From: Adiantum capillus-veneris
Lineage: Eukaryota > Streptophyta > Polypodiopsida > Polypodiales > Pteridaceae
NCBI GenBank assembly: GCA_014529385.2
Contig: CM043943.1
Coordinates: 101,907,855 to 101,971,854, forward strand
DNA length: 64,000 nucleotides
Direction of reading: 5' to 3'
Below are positions 11,346 through 24,240 of the stretch, piece after piece. How positions within the stretch are numbered: position 1 is the stretch's first letter; each line of letters opens with the position of its first letter. The notes beneath the pieces are model-generated. The model worked only from the letters and a program-made list of their open reading frames with translations. It did not search any database and was not told the origin of the DNA. Both the position numbers and the translations under genes were made by a program.

Positions 11346-12529
11346 ATGGATAATGCTCCTATGGTTCAGTCAACAACTATAGAATCCATAGATTCTATGG
11401 TTTCTAAAGTGCCCAAGATGGATGATATTTCTATACTAGAGTCTAGTGTTGTGCAACTTGAGCAAGCTTCCAATAATGAGAACCAAGAAATCGATGCTTC
11501 AAAAATGCAACATACATCAAAAGAGACTGAAAAGTCCACTCACGAGCTATTGCCAATTGGTACTACGTCATGTAGCGTAGATGTTGAGAAATCCATGCTT
11601 ACAATTATATTGGATTTAAATGGTCTATTGTTGAAACGTTCCCCTCAACCATCCTCACACCACAACTCAGTGCAAATGGATTCAAAAAGATATATTATAC
11701 TCAGGCCAGGTTGCATCCAATTCTTGAAGACTATTTTACAGAGGTTTAATGTTGCAATTTGGTCGACAGCTACTAGGAATAATGTGTATCAAATCCTTGC
11801 AGCACTAAACAACTTAGCTGAGGATACATTGCCTTTCTTTGCAATTTGGTCGCAAGATGTTTGCTACACCGCTCAAACTCAAAAATTGTTTAGACCCGAC
11901 AATCCAAACGTTGAGGCAATGTTCAAGCCTCTAGCCAAAATTGCCATGGGGTTTGAATGTGATCCACAAAGAACAATGCTTATTGATGACTCTCCTTACA
12001 AGGGATGTATTTCACCAGCAAACAATTGCATTTTTCCACCACAATTTGATGCTGAGAAGATGGTTGACAATATGCTCTTGGAGGAGCTACTGCCATACTT
12101 GATTCAGCTTGATGAGAGAAGGATGTGCGTGATTTAATTGCTTCTAATCGTTATGGACAACCTATAGTGACAAATGATAGTGAATACAAACAAATCATGG
12201 AGTATTGGAAGCAAAAAAGTGATGTTTGGTCAGCTAAGGTGTTCTTTACAAGAAGAATACCACCTGCAAAAGGTGACAGGGATGAAACTATCATTGAAAA
12301 TGCAAGTGACACAAGCCACCGCAATGAAATGAGAAGAGCCCAAATACAAGAGATCTTAGAAAAGGAGCGTACACCCATTGAAAGCATGAAGGCGTCACAA
12401 TTGACCACTTTAGCTAGGCAATTGGGTTGTAACACAAAAGGAGTTTTGAAGGCAACCACAGCAAAGGCTTATATAAATAAGGTGAAAGCTGAGAACAATC
12501 TTCTAAGGCTGGATAGAAAGCAACCCTAA
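11346..12529 (+). pseudogene. FCP1-like HAD phosphatase module with a 1-bp frameshift
   Basis: An acceptor at 11331 is followed 14 bases later by ATG 11346, or an upstream exon is joined there. After a low-complexity acidic lead of about 85 residues comes an FCP1/NIF-type HAD fold: motif I LTIILDLNGLLLKR (second catalytic Asp is Asn), YIILRPGCIQFL, motif II VAIWSTATR, and motif III TMLIDDSPYKG. The frame stops at 12135, but a second frame carries on without a gap from about 12123 (RDLIASNRYGQPIV) to TAA 12529, as expected for the family's C-terminal part. A single base is therefore missing near 12,120. The tail (12,200-12,529) is charged and helical. FCP1-type enzymes remove phosphate from RNA polymerase II tails or other proteins; with Asn in motif I, activity is doubtful. 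Confidence 0.75.
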
Positions 12530-12530
12530 G

Positions 12531-12776
12531 GTACTAGTGACATGTCATATATTCTTGATACACATACTTGAACACTCATGTGCATGGTATCTAACAAATC
12601 TTTCTTTTTATTCCTTCCTGCAGGATCTTACAAAGGATACTACTAGATGGAGCTCAATCAATAGAGATTTTGATATTTTGCTCAAAATAATGAAGCAGTC
12701 ACCTACATTTTTTGTTTATCAATTTCTTGAGAGACTTTCTTTTAGTTTGTAATCATCAAATGAAATGAAAAGTATC
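12531..12776 (+). other. Probable 3' UTR with a 93-bp intron
   Basis: Right after the stop codon is a donor (AAG|gtacta at 12531) and a good acceptor (ttcctgcag at 12623), followed by about 150 transcribed-looking bases and AATGAAATGAAAAG near 12,760 that could act as polyadenylation signal. If real, the intron starts one base after the stop codon. Confidence 0.35.
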
Positions 12777-13500
12777 CTTCTTATAAGATTGCTGATCTTT
12801 TTCTCGTTCAAAACTTTCAATTGTGATTTATAGTTTTCTTAGCATGAGATTGTGCTTTTTTAGTTTGAAAAAAACTGTCAAAGATCCAAGTCTTTTTGGC
12901 TTTACTTAAGTTATTAATTGTGAAAGATCCAAGTCTTTTGGCTTTACTTAAGTTATTGATTGTCTATGTAATAGTCCTTAAAACAATATCGGATGGCTTT
13001 CTTGCTCCCATGTCTCACATTGGTCTTTAGGTAAGACAAGTGGTGACCTTGAAAGTATGGTCTCATATCTCGATCAAGTGAAGAGACATGAAGCTTAAAT
13101 ATCACTACTATGTATCTAGTGTTAAACTCCATCAAGACAAAGATACTAGAGTGCCAAATTGCAGTCTAGTTTAAGTGAAAATCCATTTGAGCTAAGGTAA
13201 AACTTATAGTGCCTCATTTTTCTAGGATTCTACCCCATCAAGGAAGTTAGAATCTAGCACAAACCAATTAAGACTCTTTTGGAGCCTAGATAGGACAATT
13301 CGTGGAACTTAAGAGACTTATTATTGAGTTAGATTCTAGTTTAGATAAGCAAAATATCTTCAGACCAACACTTGACTTTCTTACTATTCAATATTCAAAG
13401 TCCCTTGAGGCTAACAAATTACATACCTACTTGTAACCTAACTAATGAGTAATTATATAGATCTAAGCAAGTATATATAATGAGTCTTCAAACTAATAAA
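12777..13500. other. AT-rich spacer with a short tandem duplication
   Basis: A 40-odd-base phrase beginning GAAAGATCCAAGTCTTTT is repeated at about 12,880 and 12,921. Only weak repeat cores are seen (about 13,035 and 13,290). Array orientation changes across this spacer. Confidence 0.5.
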
Positions 13501-16500
13501 CCAAGGGAAGAGAGTAGCAAGGTCCACTACTTGTCCAAGCTCAGCTCTAGACAACATAGAAAGATGCTAGTTCTACTAATTGTCTAATTATAGGCATGGA
13601 GAAATGATAGAAGGTTGACCACTTGTCCAACCTATCATCTCTAGTAAGATGGGAGGTTTGCCCTTAAGATTCACCATGTAACCAACCTATACATCATTGT
13701 ATTATGAAGAGTAGAAAATCAAAGCTCCACCACTTGTCCAAGCTAGTTCTAAAATCCACATGGAGATAAGCAAGCTCCACCATTTGTCAAATCTCTCTTC
13801 CATTAAAACATGAAAAAACTCAGCTATGTTGTACAGGGGGGACTTTTTTCCAAGGTCCACCACTTGTCCAAGCTAGGATCCATTAAAACATGGAAATAAA
13901 CAAAGCTCCACCACTCATTCACCTTTAGAGTTGCAAAGTGTATGGGAAAATAATTGAAGGTCCACCACTTGAAACATGGAGCGAAGCAAGCTCCACCATG
14001 TCTCCAATATGCTAGACTTCATTGAAACACCCTAAACCCATGATATTTTGTACATAGGGGATGTACATTTAAGATCCACCGCTTGTCCAACCTAGTATCC
14101 CTAGTAGCTTGATAGCTTTGGTCTCAAGATTCACCACTTGTCCACTCTATGTCATTGTATTAAAAAGGATTGGGTGTTAAGGTCTACCATTTGTCCAACC
14201 TATAAGGTTATATTTTAAATGGTTTTTTTTCTCACAACTTGAACTACTCATGATATGTTTTACATGGGAGTTTTGTTTCAATGTCCGCCACTTGTCCAAG
14301 CTAACTCTATTGAAACATAGAGAGAACCAAAGATCCACCACTTGTCCAAGCTAAGCTATATTGAAACATGGAGAGAAGGATGCTCCACCATTTCTCCAAG
14401 ATAGGCTTCATTGAAACATGGAGAGAAGAAAGCTCCACCATGTCTCCAAGCTAGGATCCATTTAAATGCCCTAAACCCATTTTATTTTGTACATGGGGGG
14501 TTTTATTTCAAGGCGCACCACTTGTCTAACCTATTATCCCTAGTAGCACGAGTGGTTTGGTCTCAAGATACACCACTTGTACACTCTATGTCATTATATT
14601 AGGAAGAACTATGTATTAAGGTGCACCACTTGTCCAACCTATAAGGTTATATCTTAAATGGTATCCTTTCTCACCACTTGAAATGCCCATGATATGTTTT
14701 ACATGGGGGTTTCATTCCAAGGTCCACCACTTGTCCAAGCTAACTCTATTCAAACATAGAGAGAAGCAAAGGTCCACCACTTGTCCAAGCTAACTCTATT
14801 CAAACATAGAGAGAAGCAAAGGTTCACCACTTGTCAAAGCTAGGCTCCATTGAAGCATGGAGAGAAGTAGCCACCATCATTTTTCCAAGATAGGTGCCAT
14901 TCAAACATGGAAAGAATCAAGATCTACCATGTCTCCAAAATTCTAGGCTCCATTGAAACACCCTAAAACCATGATATTTTTTACATGGGGTGTTTACATT
15001 CAAGGTCTACCACTTCTCTAACGTATTATACCTAGTAGCATGAGTGGTTTGGTCTTAAGATTCACCACTTATCCACTCTATGTCATTATATTAAGAATAA
15101 CTGGGTGTTAAGGTCCACCACTTGTCCAACCTATAAGGGTATATCTTAAATGGTATCCTTCACCACTTGTCAAGGTCCATCACCACTTTTCCAACCTGTA
15201 AGGTTATATCTTGAATGATATTTTTCCTCATCACTTGTAATATATGTCCATGCTATGTTTTACAAAGGGGTTTTGCTCCAAGATCCACCACTTGTCCAAG
15301 CTAACTCTATTGAAACATAGAGAGAAGCAAAGGTCCACCACTTGTCCAAGGTAGGATCCATTTAAACATGGAGAGAAGGATGATCCACCACTTCTCCAAG
15401 ATAGGCTCCATTGAAACATTCAGAGAAGCAATCTCCACCATGTCTCCAAGCTAGGCTCCATTGAAATACCCTAAACCCATAATTTTGTACATGAGGGGTT
15501 TACATTCAAGGTCCACCACTTGTCCAGCCTATTATCCCTAGTAGCACGAGTGGTTTGGTCTCAAGATTCACCACTTGTACACTCTATGTCATTATATTAA
15601 GAAGAACTATGTGTTAAGGTCCACCACTTGTCCAACCTATAAAGCTATATTTTAAATGGTATCCTTTCTCACCACTTGAAATGCCCATGATATGTTTTAC
15701 ATGGGGGTTTCATTCCAAGGTCCACCACTTGTCCGAGCTAACTCTATTAAAACATATAGAGAAAGAAAGGTCCACCACTTGTCCAAGCTAGGCTCATTGA
15801 AACATGGAGAGAAGGAACCTCCACTGTTTCTCCTAGATAGGCTCCATTGTAGGCTCCATTGAAATACGCAAAACCCATGATATTTTGTACATGGGTGACT
15901 TACATTCAAGGTCAACCATTTGTCCACCCTATTATCCCTAGTAGGTTTGGTCTCGCAATTCACCACTTTTCCACTCTATGTCATTATAATAAGAGGAATT
16001 GGGTGCTAAGGTCCACCACTTGTCCAGCCTATAAGGTTATACCTTGAATGGTATTTTTTCTCACCACTTGTAATTCCCATGACATGCTTTACATGGGGGT
16101 TTTGTTCCAAGAGTCACCACTTGTCCAAGCTAATTCTATTGAAACATAGAGAGAAGCAAAGGTCCACCACTTTTCCAAGCTAGGCTCCATTGAAACATGG
16201 ACCTTAATACCAAATTATTCCTAGTAACATGAGTGATATTTTGTACATGGGGGGTTTGCATTCAAGGTCCACAACTTGTCCAACCTACTTTTCCTGGTAG
16301 GTTTGGTCGCAAGATTCACCACTTGTCCACTCTATGTCATTATATTAATAATAATTGGGTGTTAAGGTCCACCGCTTGTCCAACCTATAAGGTTATATAT
16401 TGAATGGTATTTTTTCTCACCACTTGTAATGTCCGTGATATGTTTTACATGGGGATTTTGTTCCAAGGTCCACCACTTGTCCAAGCTAAATCTGTTCAAA

Positions 16501-16850
16501 CATAGAGAGAAACAAACGTCCACCACTTATCCAAGCTAGGCTCCATTGAAAGAGGGAGAGAATGATGCTCCACCATTTATCCAAGATAGACTCCATTGAA
16601 ACATGGAGAGAAGTAAGCGCCACCATGTCTCGAAGATTCTAGAGTCGATTGAAATACCCAAAACCCCTGATACTTTGTACATGGGGGTTTTACATTCAAG
16701 GTCCACCACTTGTCCAACCTATTATCCCTAGTAGCATGAGTGGTTTGGTCTCAAGATTCACCACTTGTCTACTCTATATCATTATATTAAGAAAAATTGG
16801 GTTTCCATATCTAAATGGATCTTTGCTTGGATAAGTGGTAGACCTTGAGA
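13500..16850 (-). repeat. Inverted higher-order array of the same repeat
   Basis: The core now reads GGTCCACCACTTGTCCAA, the reverse complement of the upstream arrays. The higher-order junction, seen as TTAAGGTCCACCACTTGTCC then AACCTATAAGGTTATAT, recurs at about 14,175, 14,610, 15,110, 15,615, 16,005 and 16,365. This mirrors the roughly 442-bp unit of 2,870-4,810, with some length variation (380-500). No genes within; open frames follow the repeat. Confidence 0.9.
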
Positions 16851-17139
16851 CCTAAATACCCATTCTACACTAGAGCATTGGTTAAGACTTATGCACTTCA
16901 AGCATACCTTTAACAACAAGTAGTAGTTATTAGTTGACTTAAGTGTAGTTGAACTCTATGGTATTGAGACTAAGAGAGAGTGTAGCATAAAAAAGAGTCA
17001 GGATTCTAATTTGACTTTCTTTCTATTATTGAGTAGATCATAGATGGATTTTGGTATCTAATAAAACCTTAGGGTAGACAATGTAAAAATCATGTCTATT
17101 GTTGTGTTTGCATTAAGTGTTCTTGTTCTTTAATTTCAG
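16851..17139. other. Spacer or intron before the second FCP1-like module
   Basis: AT-rich sequence between the inverted array and the acceptor at 17139. No gene seen; a polypyrimidine stretch precedes the acceptor. Confidence 0.4.
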
Positions 17140-17774
17140 AACCATTACAGAAAAATGGATTGGCTATATGCTGGCATAAATTGAAGAAAACTATTGAATT
17201 ACCCATCCAACCTCCTCCAAGACCTTGTCCAAGGAATGAATCACCTCCTTATCACCTACCACTTGCTTTCAAGGACATCAAAAGAGTACTTATCTTGGAT
17301 CTAGAGGGGTTACTTCTCAAGACAATTGAAATGAAACATGGAGATTCTATGCCATCTTGGGCTCAACACATGCGACTTGTGGAAGATAAAGATGAAGTTT
17401 ATCATGTGGTGCGACCAGACGCACAAAGTTTTTTGGATTTTTGTGCTGAATACTTTGAGCTATGGATATGGAGTTCCTATAACTTAACAAGGGTGCAACG
17501 CATCACACAAAATTTTTTTCCTGAGCAGTATACCAAGTTCAAGGTGTTTATGAGTAACAAAAATTGCCAAAATCCAAATATCATGTTAGGATTTACAAGG
17601 GTTTATCACAAAAATTTGAGTGATATTTGGAAGATATTTGAGGATTTGGATGCAAACAATACCTTAATTTTTTATGACACTCCATATAGGGTGATGTGGA
17701 ACATACCAGGGACATATCTTATATTTCCAAAGATGTGGAGGCAAACTTCTGAGAAACTTCAAAACTTCTTGTAG
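17140..17774 (+). CDS. Second FCP1-like HAD phosphatase module, 3' exon only
   Basis: The frame is open from the acceptor tttaatttcag at 17139 to TAG 17772, about 211 codons, with no obvious ATG at its head. It is therefore the last exon of a gene whose first exon I cannot find. HAD/FCP1 marks: motif I VLILDLEGLLLKT (second Asp is Glu), YHVVRPDAQSFLDF, motif II FELWIWSSYN, and NTLIFYDTPYRV where motif III normally reads DDSP (first Asp is Tyr). With two catalytic positions changed it is probably inactive as a phosphatase, though plants have other such degenerate HAD proteins. It shares the family but little sequence with the module at 11.3 kb. It could be a separate gene or a second domain of the same one. 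Confidence 0.7.
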
Positions 17775-18640
17775 AGAACCATAATTCCATGGTTGGTAGG
17801 ATGGTTGTATGCAAGAGATAAGAGAGTCTATACATACAACACAATTGTAAATCAGTATAGTGATTCTAAGACAAATTATGTCCTTGGTGTGTACTTGTCA
17901 ACACAAAAGCATTGAATAAATATGGCCATAATATGCTTTTTTTATTCTAGTGTGTATCTTTCAACATTTGTATAATTTGATATAGTCTTTTTTATAAAAA
18001 AACAAAGGTGTGTCAATTTTATGAACACTTGAATGGAGTGCACCCTACTCTAAGGGGACTTCAATGTACTATTGGAGTGCATCCTATCGTAAGGGGACTC
18101 TGATGTATTGCTAGAGTGCACCCAATTTTTTGGGGACTCATTTTTTATTTGATTGGGGCCTATGTTGGGTCATATAGTAAAAGAAATTCATTTTTTGTCA
18201 ATTCATATCGAGGTTGCATTTATTTGTAACTATGAGAGAATTGATGTTTGATGTCAAATTAAAATAAAACTTGTAAGTATGGATTAGAGAATTCATGGAC
18301 TTTAAATATGTGAGAGGGATCTTTTTCTTGGGCACAAATGTTTGCTTCAAGAATTTTGTCATTACATACTTTATGTGAAAGAGTTTTAGAACCTAAAAGA
18401 CTTTGAAAACAAAACTATGGAATCTAAGTGCATGTATTCTTGAATGGCTTGAAAGTTGATGTATACATGCATGTCGCCTTGATGAAGATTTAGATCTGAC
18501 AAGATGCAAAGCTAGAATTCTTGGACGTTACCTTTGTCAATTTGCTAATAACATACTTAAATTTGTTTTATTATGGGTGGAAAATATATTATTATGTGCA
18601 TTTGGAACCTAATTGCTTGACCTTCAAACAAAGATTCCTA
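17775..18640. repeat. 3' flank with a threefold ~55-bp tandem repeat
   Basis: Units around GGAGTGCACCCTA / AAGGGGACT recur at about 18,036, 18,077 and 18,115. The rest is AT-rich and without features. The first 150 bases may be 3' UTR of the preceding exon. Confidence 0.5.
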
Positions 18641-18679
18641 TGTTATTTTTTCATATACTTTTTTGTAATGAATTGAGAT

Positions 18680-20110
18680 TGTGGATACAAGGTCCACCAC
18701 TTGTTCAAGCTAGATCCAAGAAAGTATATATACTGAGTCTTCAAACTAGTAAACCAAGGGAAGAGAGAAGCAGGGTCCATCACTTGTCCAAGCTTATCTC
18801 TAGACAACATAGAGATATGTTAGGTCTACTAATTGTCCAATATAGTCATGGAGAAATGATAGAAGGTTGATCCACTTGTCCAACCTATCATCTCTAGTAA
18901 AATGGGAGGTTTGGTCTTAGGATTCACCATGTAACCAACCTATACTTCATTGTATTATGAAGAGTAGAAAAGCAAAGCTCCACCACTTGTCTAAGGTAGT
19001 TCCAAAATCAACATGGAGAGAAGCAAGCTTCACCATTTGTCCAAGATAGGTTCCATTAAAACATGGAAAACCTCATATATGCTGTACATGGAAGCTTTTT
19101 TCCAAGGTCCACCACTTGTCCAAGCTAGGATCCATTAAAACATGGATAGAAACAAGGCTCCATAACTCGTCCAACTTTTCTAGCTGCAAAGTGTACCGGT
19201 AGTCTAAACTAGGCATGGAAAAATAATAGAAGGTCCACCACTTATCCAATATATTATCTCTAATAGCATGGGAGGTTTAGTCTCAAGATTTAGGAATTGG
19301 CTAACCTGTATTTCATTGTATTATGATGAATTTGGTTTTAAAGTCAACTACTTATCCAAGCTATAATTTTATATCTTGAATGGTATTCCTTCCCATCACT
19401 TAGAAAACCAATGATATGTTATACATGGGGGGGTTTGTTACAAGGTCCACCACTTGTCCAAGCTAGTTTCATTGAAACATGGATGAAGACAAGCTCCACC
19501 ATTTGTTAAATCTAGACTCCATTCAAATCTAGAAAATCCATTCTATGTTGTACATGGGGTTTTTGTTTTAAGGTCCAACACTTGTCCAAGCTAAGATCCA
19601 TTGAAACATGGAGTAGAGAAACACTCCACCACTTGTCCAAGATAGGAAACATTGATAGTAGTTGGGTTAGTTTGAATATCCACCACGTGTCTAAGCTAAC
19701 TCTATTGACACATAGAGAGAAGCAAAGGTCCACCAACTGTTCAAGCTAGGCTCCATTGAAACATGGACAGAAGCAAGCTCCACCATTTCTCCAAGATATG
19801 CTCCATTAAAACATGGAGAGAATCAAAGGTCCACCATTTCTCCAAGCCAAGCTCCATTTGTCCAACCTATAAGGTTATATCTTAAATGGTAATCTTTCTA
19901 ATCACTTGGAATACCCATGATATGTTTTACATGGGGGTTTTTTTCCAAGATCACCACTTGTCCAAGCTAACTCTATTGAAACATAGAGAGAAGCAAAGGT
20001 CCACCACTTGTCCAAGCTAGTCTCCATTGAAACAAGGAGAGAAGCAAGCTCCATTATTTCTCCAAGATAGGCTAGCATGGATAAGTGCACCTTGAAACCA
20101 ACCTTCCTAT
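18680..20110 (-). repeat. Inverted repeat array, distal block
   Basis: Again the core is GGTCCACCACTTGTCCAA on the + strand, at about 18,690, 19,108, 19,445, 19,628 and 19,998, with the same accompanying phrases (TCCATTGAAACATGGAGAGAAG). After about 20,110 the pattern fades; one isolated copy in the original orientation sits at about 20,300. Confidence 0.85.
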
Positions 20111-20399
20111 GAGGCAATAGAGCATATGCTACATATTTTATGTATGACCCATGCCTCAAATTAAGAAGTTATAGATTAGAAGTGGACCTTGCTTGAATGT
20201 CACATGCAATAAATTAAGGAAAAATAGCCAAGTGGATTGTATTCCTCAATGGGTCCTTGCTTTCACAAGTTGTGAACCTTGAGTAACTTTTACATTAACT
20301 TGGACAAGTGGTGGACCTAGAAACCAAGCTCTCCATATTGAGATAAGTTGTAGGTAGAACAGTAGAGCATAGACAACGATAATGGATGCAATATACTCG

Positions 20400-21320
20400 T
20401 CTCATAATAATCCAATTGATTGAAACCATGGTATTTTAGTTGTTTTCATTGTGTATTGTATGTGCATAAAGTGGAATGAGACCTTAAGAAAACTCAAATT
20501 TTTGACAAAATCTCTATATTTTGTACATGATATATTGAAAGTTGTCCAACCTGGGAATTGGGATTTTACCACTTTACCTAATATGGTCTTTTGTACAAAC
20601 CTGCCAAGAATTACTAAGAAACACCGACTCAGTGCTAGAAGTCTGGTAGTCCAATCACTGAAGCACAATAGTGCTACAAAGTATAAAAGACCTGCTAGAA
20701 ACCTGACGAGTAAAGCTATAAACCTTCCAAGCCTTGGTGATTAGGATCATTACTAGAAACATTACTAAGAAACACGTATTCAGTGCTAGAAACCTGACAA
20801 GAAAAGCTAGCAACTTCCCAAGATTTGGTGATTAGGCTCATTACTAGAAACATTACAAAGAAACACCTACTCAATGCTAGAAACATTAATAAAAGAAACT
20901 ACTTAGTGCTAGAAACCAGATATTCCAAAAATTAGAGCACTCCTAAAAACCTCCCAAGCTTTGGTGATTGGGATGTACTACTAGAACACCCACTCATTAG
21001 TAGAAAACAAAAACAATTCCACAACTACTAGAAAACAAGCGGTCAAAAACAAAGGCATCAGTTATGCAGTCATGCAAAGTAGAGTAGTCAACTCATTGCT
21101 AGAAACCACACATGCTAGAAGATGGTCGTGCAAACCATTTTAACTTTGCTAGAAACTATAAGATAATTCAGAAGCCAAATAGTCATTGTTAGAAAACACC
21201 ACTATAATGTTACAAAATAGAAAAGGTTTCCTTCAAACAAATTTTATAGTGCCACAAACCATCCCATCATTGCTACCAACCATTAAAACAACACTTGACT
21301 AGTCAAACATTGCATAAAAG
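20400..21320. repeat. Dispersed short repeat rich in GCTAGAAAC
   Basis: The phrase GCTAGAAACC/ATT recurs many times, with longer repeats of CCTGACAAGAAAAGCTA and TTGGTGATTAGG near 20,720-20,850 and 20,955. There is no fixed period, and the open frame at 20,451-20,744 follows the repeat. 21,320-22,360 holds nothing I recognise. Confidence 0.5.
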
Positions 21321-22364
21321 TAGACTTGTAGTGATACAAACCAATCAAATTCAAAGAATTTTGGTGTATATTTATAGTACTAAGAACTAATCTTGCACTT
21401 ATACAAATCCAAGAACAATGTTAGAAAGAAGTTGAGCCATGCTATATACAATTAAGTAGGGTATGGAATCACCATAGTAGATCATCATCACCATAGTGGT
21501 GAGCAAGCCTAGAAGAAATATAAAGAGGTTCCTACATAATTTGGAAGCAAAAAAGTATTGCTAAAAAGCTGTACACTTCCAGCCAGCACACCAAGATAGT
21601 AACAGTAATGTTATAAATTGTTATAAATTCTAAACCTGAGGTATGTCCAACATATGAGTAGGATGTCTGACGTAAGTGTTTCTTACTATGTGCTTACCAC
21701 ACAAAAAAAAATTGCACGGAGAGACCCTTGTTTTCGTAGTCCATAAGTCAAAAACAATGTCTTGCACTTCATGGGTAGGTGTGCTTCTACATTGCTGTCT
21801 TTGACATTTTCCTAATAGCAATGAGCCATCCTCTTCTTCCATCCTCGTGAAATGTTTAGCTCAGTAGAAATTCCTTCTATGGAATCCTAAAACTCTAGAA
21901 GCTCTGGCAATGTTTAGCTCCTTTCACTCAAAAGACCCCATTTTGCTAACTAGCATCAGGAAGCTGATTGTTTCAATAAAAAATCATATGAGGATCTTGG
22001 TTGCTTAAAAAATGCTGGTGTTTTGAATATTTGAGACAAGCACTGCTTCAACAAATTGGACCTCCCTTGAATCTATAACTTCCTTCAAAGATAGATGTAG
22101 GAGGAGTTGATCAAACACTTCTTTTTTGATTGTTGAGTTTAGGCCACTCGTGCACATATCAAAACATTGTGCCACTTCATTAAAGATATTGCATCTCTTT
22201 TTCTAATTTGTATTGTTATTTTTTATAGATTAAAGTGGCTCATTTAGTTTGGCCCGCTCTTGTTGTTTTCGTTTATGCTCAGCCTTGTGTTGCCTAATAA
22301 TGTTACTTATTCGATTTTTGTGTTAGCTGCATGGTAGTTCTTCTGAGATTCTCTAGACTGCACT

Positions 22365-22560
22365 GTAAATGCTATGCACACACTTTCACATGGTTGGAAA
22401 CTATGCAGACACTTGTAGATGGTTGGTAGAAGCTTCTTCAACAACCTCAAGCTATGTAGACACTTGAAAATGATTAGTAGCAGCTTCTTCATCACTTTCC
22501 TCTGGCTATGCACACACTTGCACACACTTTCAGATGAAGAGTAGCATCTTCTTCAGCACG
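22365..22560. repeat. Imperfect ~60-bp tandem repeat
   Basis: Units built on GCTATG-AGACACTTG and AGCAGCTTCTTCA occur at about 22,370, 22,402, 22,463 and 22,504. The minus-strand open frame here reflects the repeat. Confidence 0.5.
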
Positions 22561-22671
22561 CCTGCCTCTTGCAAAATGAAGCTTTGCCAAAGCTAAAGAA
22601 GAAGGAGCTTTGTTCACGGCTAACTATCTTTTGATGCCATGTCTCTAGCAAAATGAAGCAAGAGAGGAATT

Positions 22672-22701
22672 ACACACACACACACACACACACACACATG
22701 G

Positions 22702-22784
<83 letters not shown>
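22672..22784. repeat. Compound microsatellite (CA)n-(GA)n
   Basis: About 13 CA units followed after six bases by about 40 GA units, nearly uninterrupted. Confidence 0.98.
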
Positions 22785-22785
<1 letters not shown>

Positions 22786-22944
22786 GAGTTGCTTCACTAC
22801 CACGTTCTTGGGTCATTACAAAATAATTAAAAAAAAAACTAGTTTAAAAAAATAAAATTTTCTCCCAACAAATGTAGTTTTTTAGTGCTAGAAACCTTTG
22901 TTGGGGATAGTGATTTTTAGTCCACCCTACCATGCATCCACCTA

Positions 22945-23150
22945 TCTGCATTTCACATTCCAAAAGAAGAGGATAGGGACCTACAAGGTCCGTCAGGTTT
23001 TCCCCAGTGGTTCTTATTTGTTGATGCGGATGAACGGTTGTCTTCTCAAGAATAGAGTGAATTGTGTGCACCTCAAGCTCTATTTTGAAAGGGATTTGGT
23101 ACCAGTAGTGCATCAAGTTCTGGTAGAAGGGGTTGGGCAAAAACCATAAG
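22945..23150 (+). pseudogene. Ty3/gypsy integrase C-terminal remnant
   Basis: The frame reads KRIGTYKVRQVFPSGSYLL, MRMNGCLLKNRVNCVHLKLY and then FE, matching the usual end of gypsy polyproteins (GPYkV..vfpnGsYqL..mdG...k..vNg.hLK.Y). Only this tail is left. No LTR, reverse transcriptase or integrase core was found next to it. It starts about 160 bases after the microsatellite. Confidence 0.7.
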
Positions 23151-23199
23151 CACGATTTATCCTTGCTTCGAATAAGACTGTACATACAATAGGATTTTT

Positions 23200-24240
23200 G
23201 CTTTGCTCACGATGTTTATCCTTTTTGCAGGTGCTCAGTTTCTTTATTCATTTTTTTGGTTGAACATTGAATGTTCAACAAGAGGTTTGGGCAATGATGG
23301 TGCAAATAAACCTAGTCGATGCTACAAAGAAAACAAATCAGGATTTTACATGCTCTCAAGGGCTTCCCGAAGTGAATGAGTAGACGTGAAGTTCAAGAAC
23401 AGGCAAGAAGCATCAGTTATGTATGCTATATGTGGTTTTCATGTCGAGAATGCTCTATTATGATACCTGTGATAGGTGCGTGATCAAAATGTTGAAAGTG
23501 CAAGAATGAGAATGCCATAGGTGGCCCTGAGGATTTGCAAGCTAGTATAGATTACTTGTCAAATGGAGCTACATGGAAAAATATATGGTTGTCTAAATTT
23601 GGAGAGCATTGCAGATTTGAGACAGAAAGACCAGGTGATGGTAGGTTGCCAAAGCTGGTTTCAACATATGGATGTGTAGAGTTCACTAAGTGGAGCATGT
23701 CAATACTTTCAAATCGATGATTGGACTCTCGGCTGCCAAGATATTGCCAAATGAAGTTTTTTTGGGGTTTGATTCTAAGCTGGCTTAACTGCTTGGGAGG
23801 TGTGCCATCTGGAAGTTTTTGAGGTCCGATAGGGTTTGCAAATGTTGAGCTCGAGTGTGGGCAATGGGACTGCAGACCCTCAGCCCATGTGTCTCACAAC
23901 GGCAACAAGCCCCAGTCTCAATTTTACCTCGCCTCACAAACATGCAAAAAAAGCAGCCCAAAATAAACAGGCCGACTGAAAAATAGGCAGCAAAAAAAAA
24001 AGCAGCGTTGACTGCTTTTATTTGACTGCGTTAGAATGCTTTACTTGACGCGTAGAAGCGATATGCTTAGTGTTGGCAGCAACTGCAACAACATCTCTCA
24101 GTACAGGCCGGCCCCAATTGCATGCCCCATCGTGCAGCAACACATACACACTACGTCTGGCAAGACCAGATAATGAGTCCCAGTGCTCCATTGCAGGGGC
24201 TACAATCACTCTATTAATCTTATTGAGAATCAACTTTCTC
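23200..24240. other. Unassigned sequence
   Basis: Contains a short palindrome (TGAACATTGAATGTTCA at about 23,261) and a 61-codon + frame at 23,535-23,720 that I do not recognise. Probably the worn remainder of the retroelement upstream. Confidence 0.3.

Noticed and set aside
2340-20110. Regularly spaced short repeats as a CRISPR-like array
   Set aside because: Unit spacing is irregular, the spacers are themselves repeated, and the context is a eukaryotic genome.
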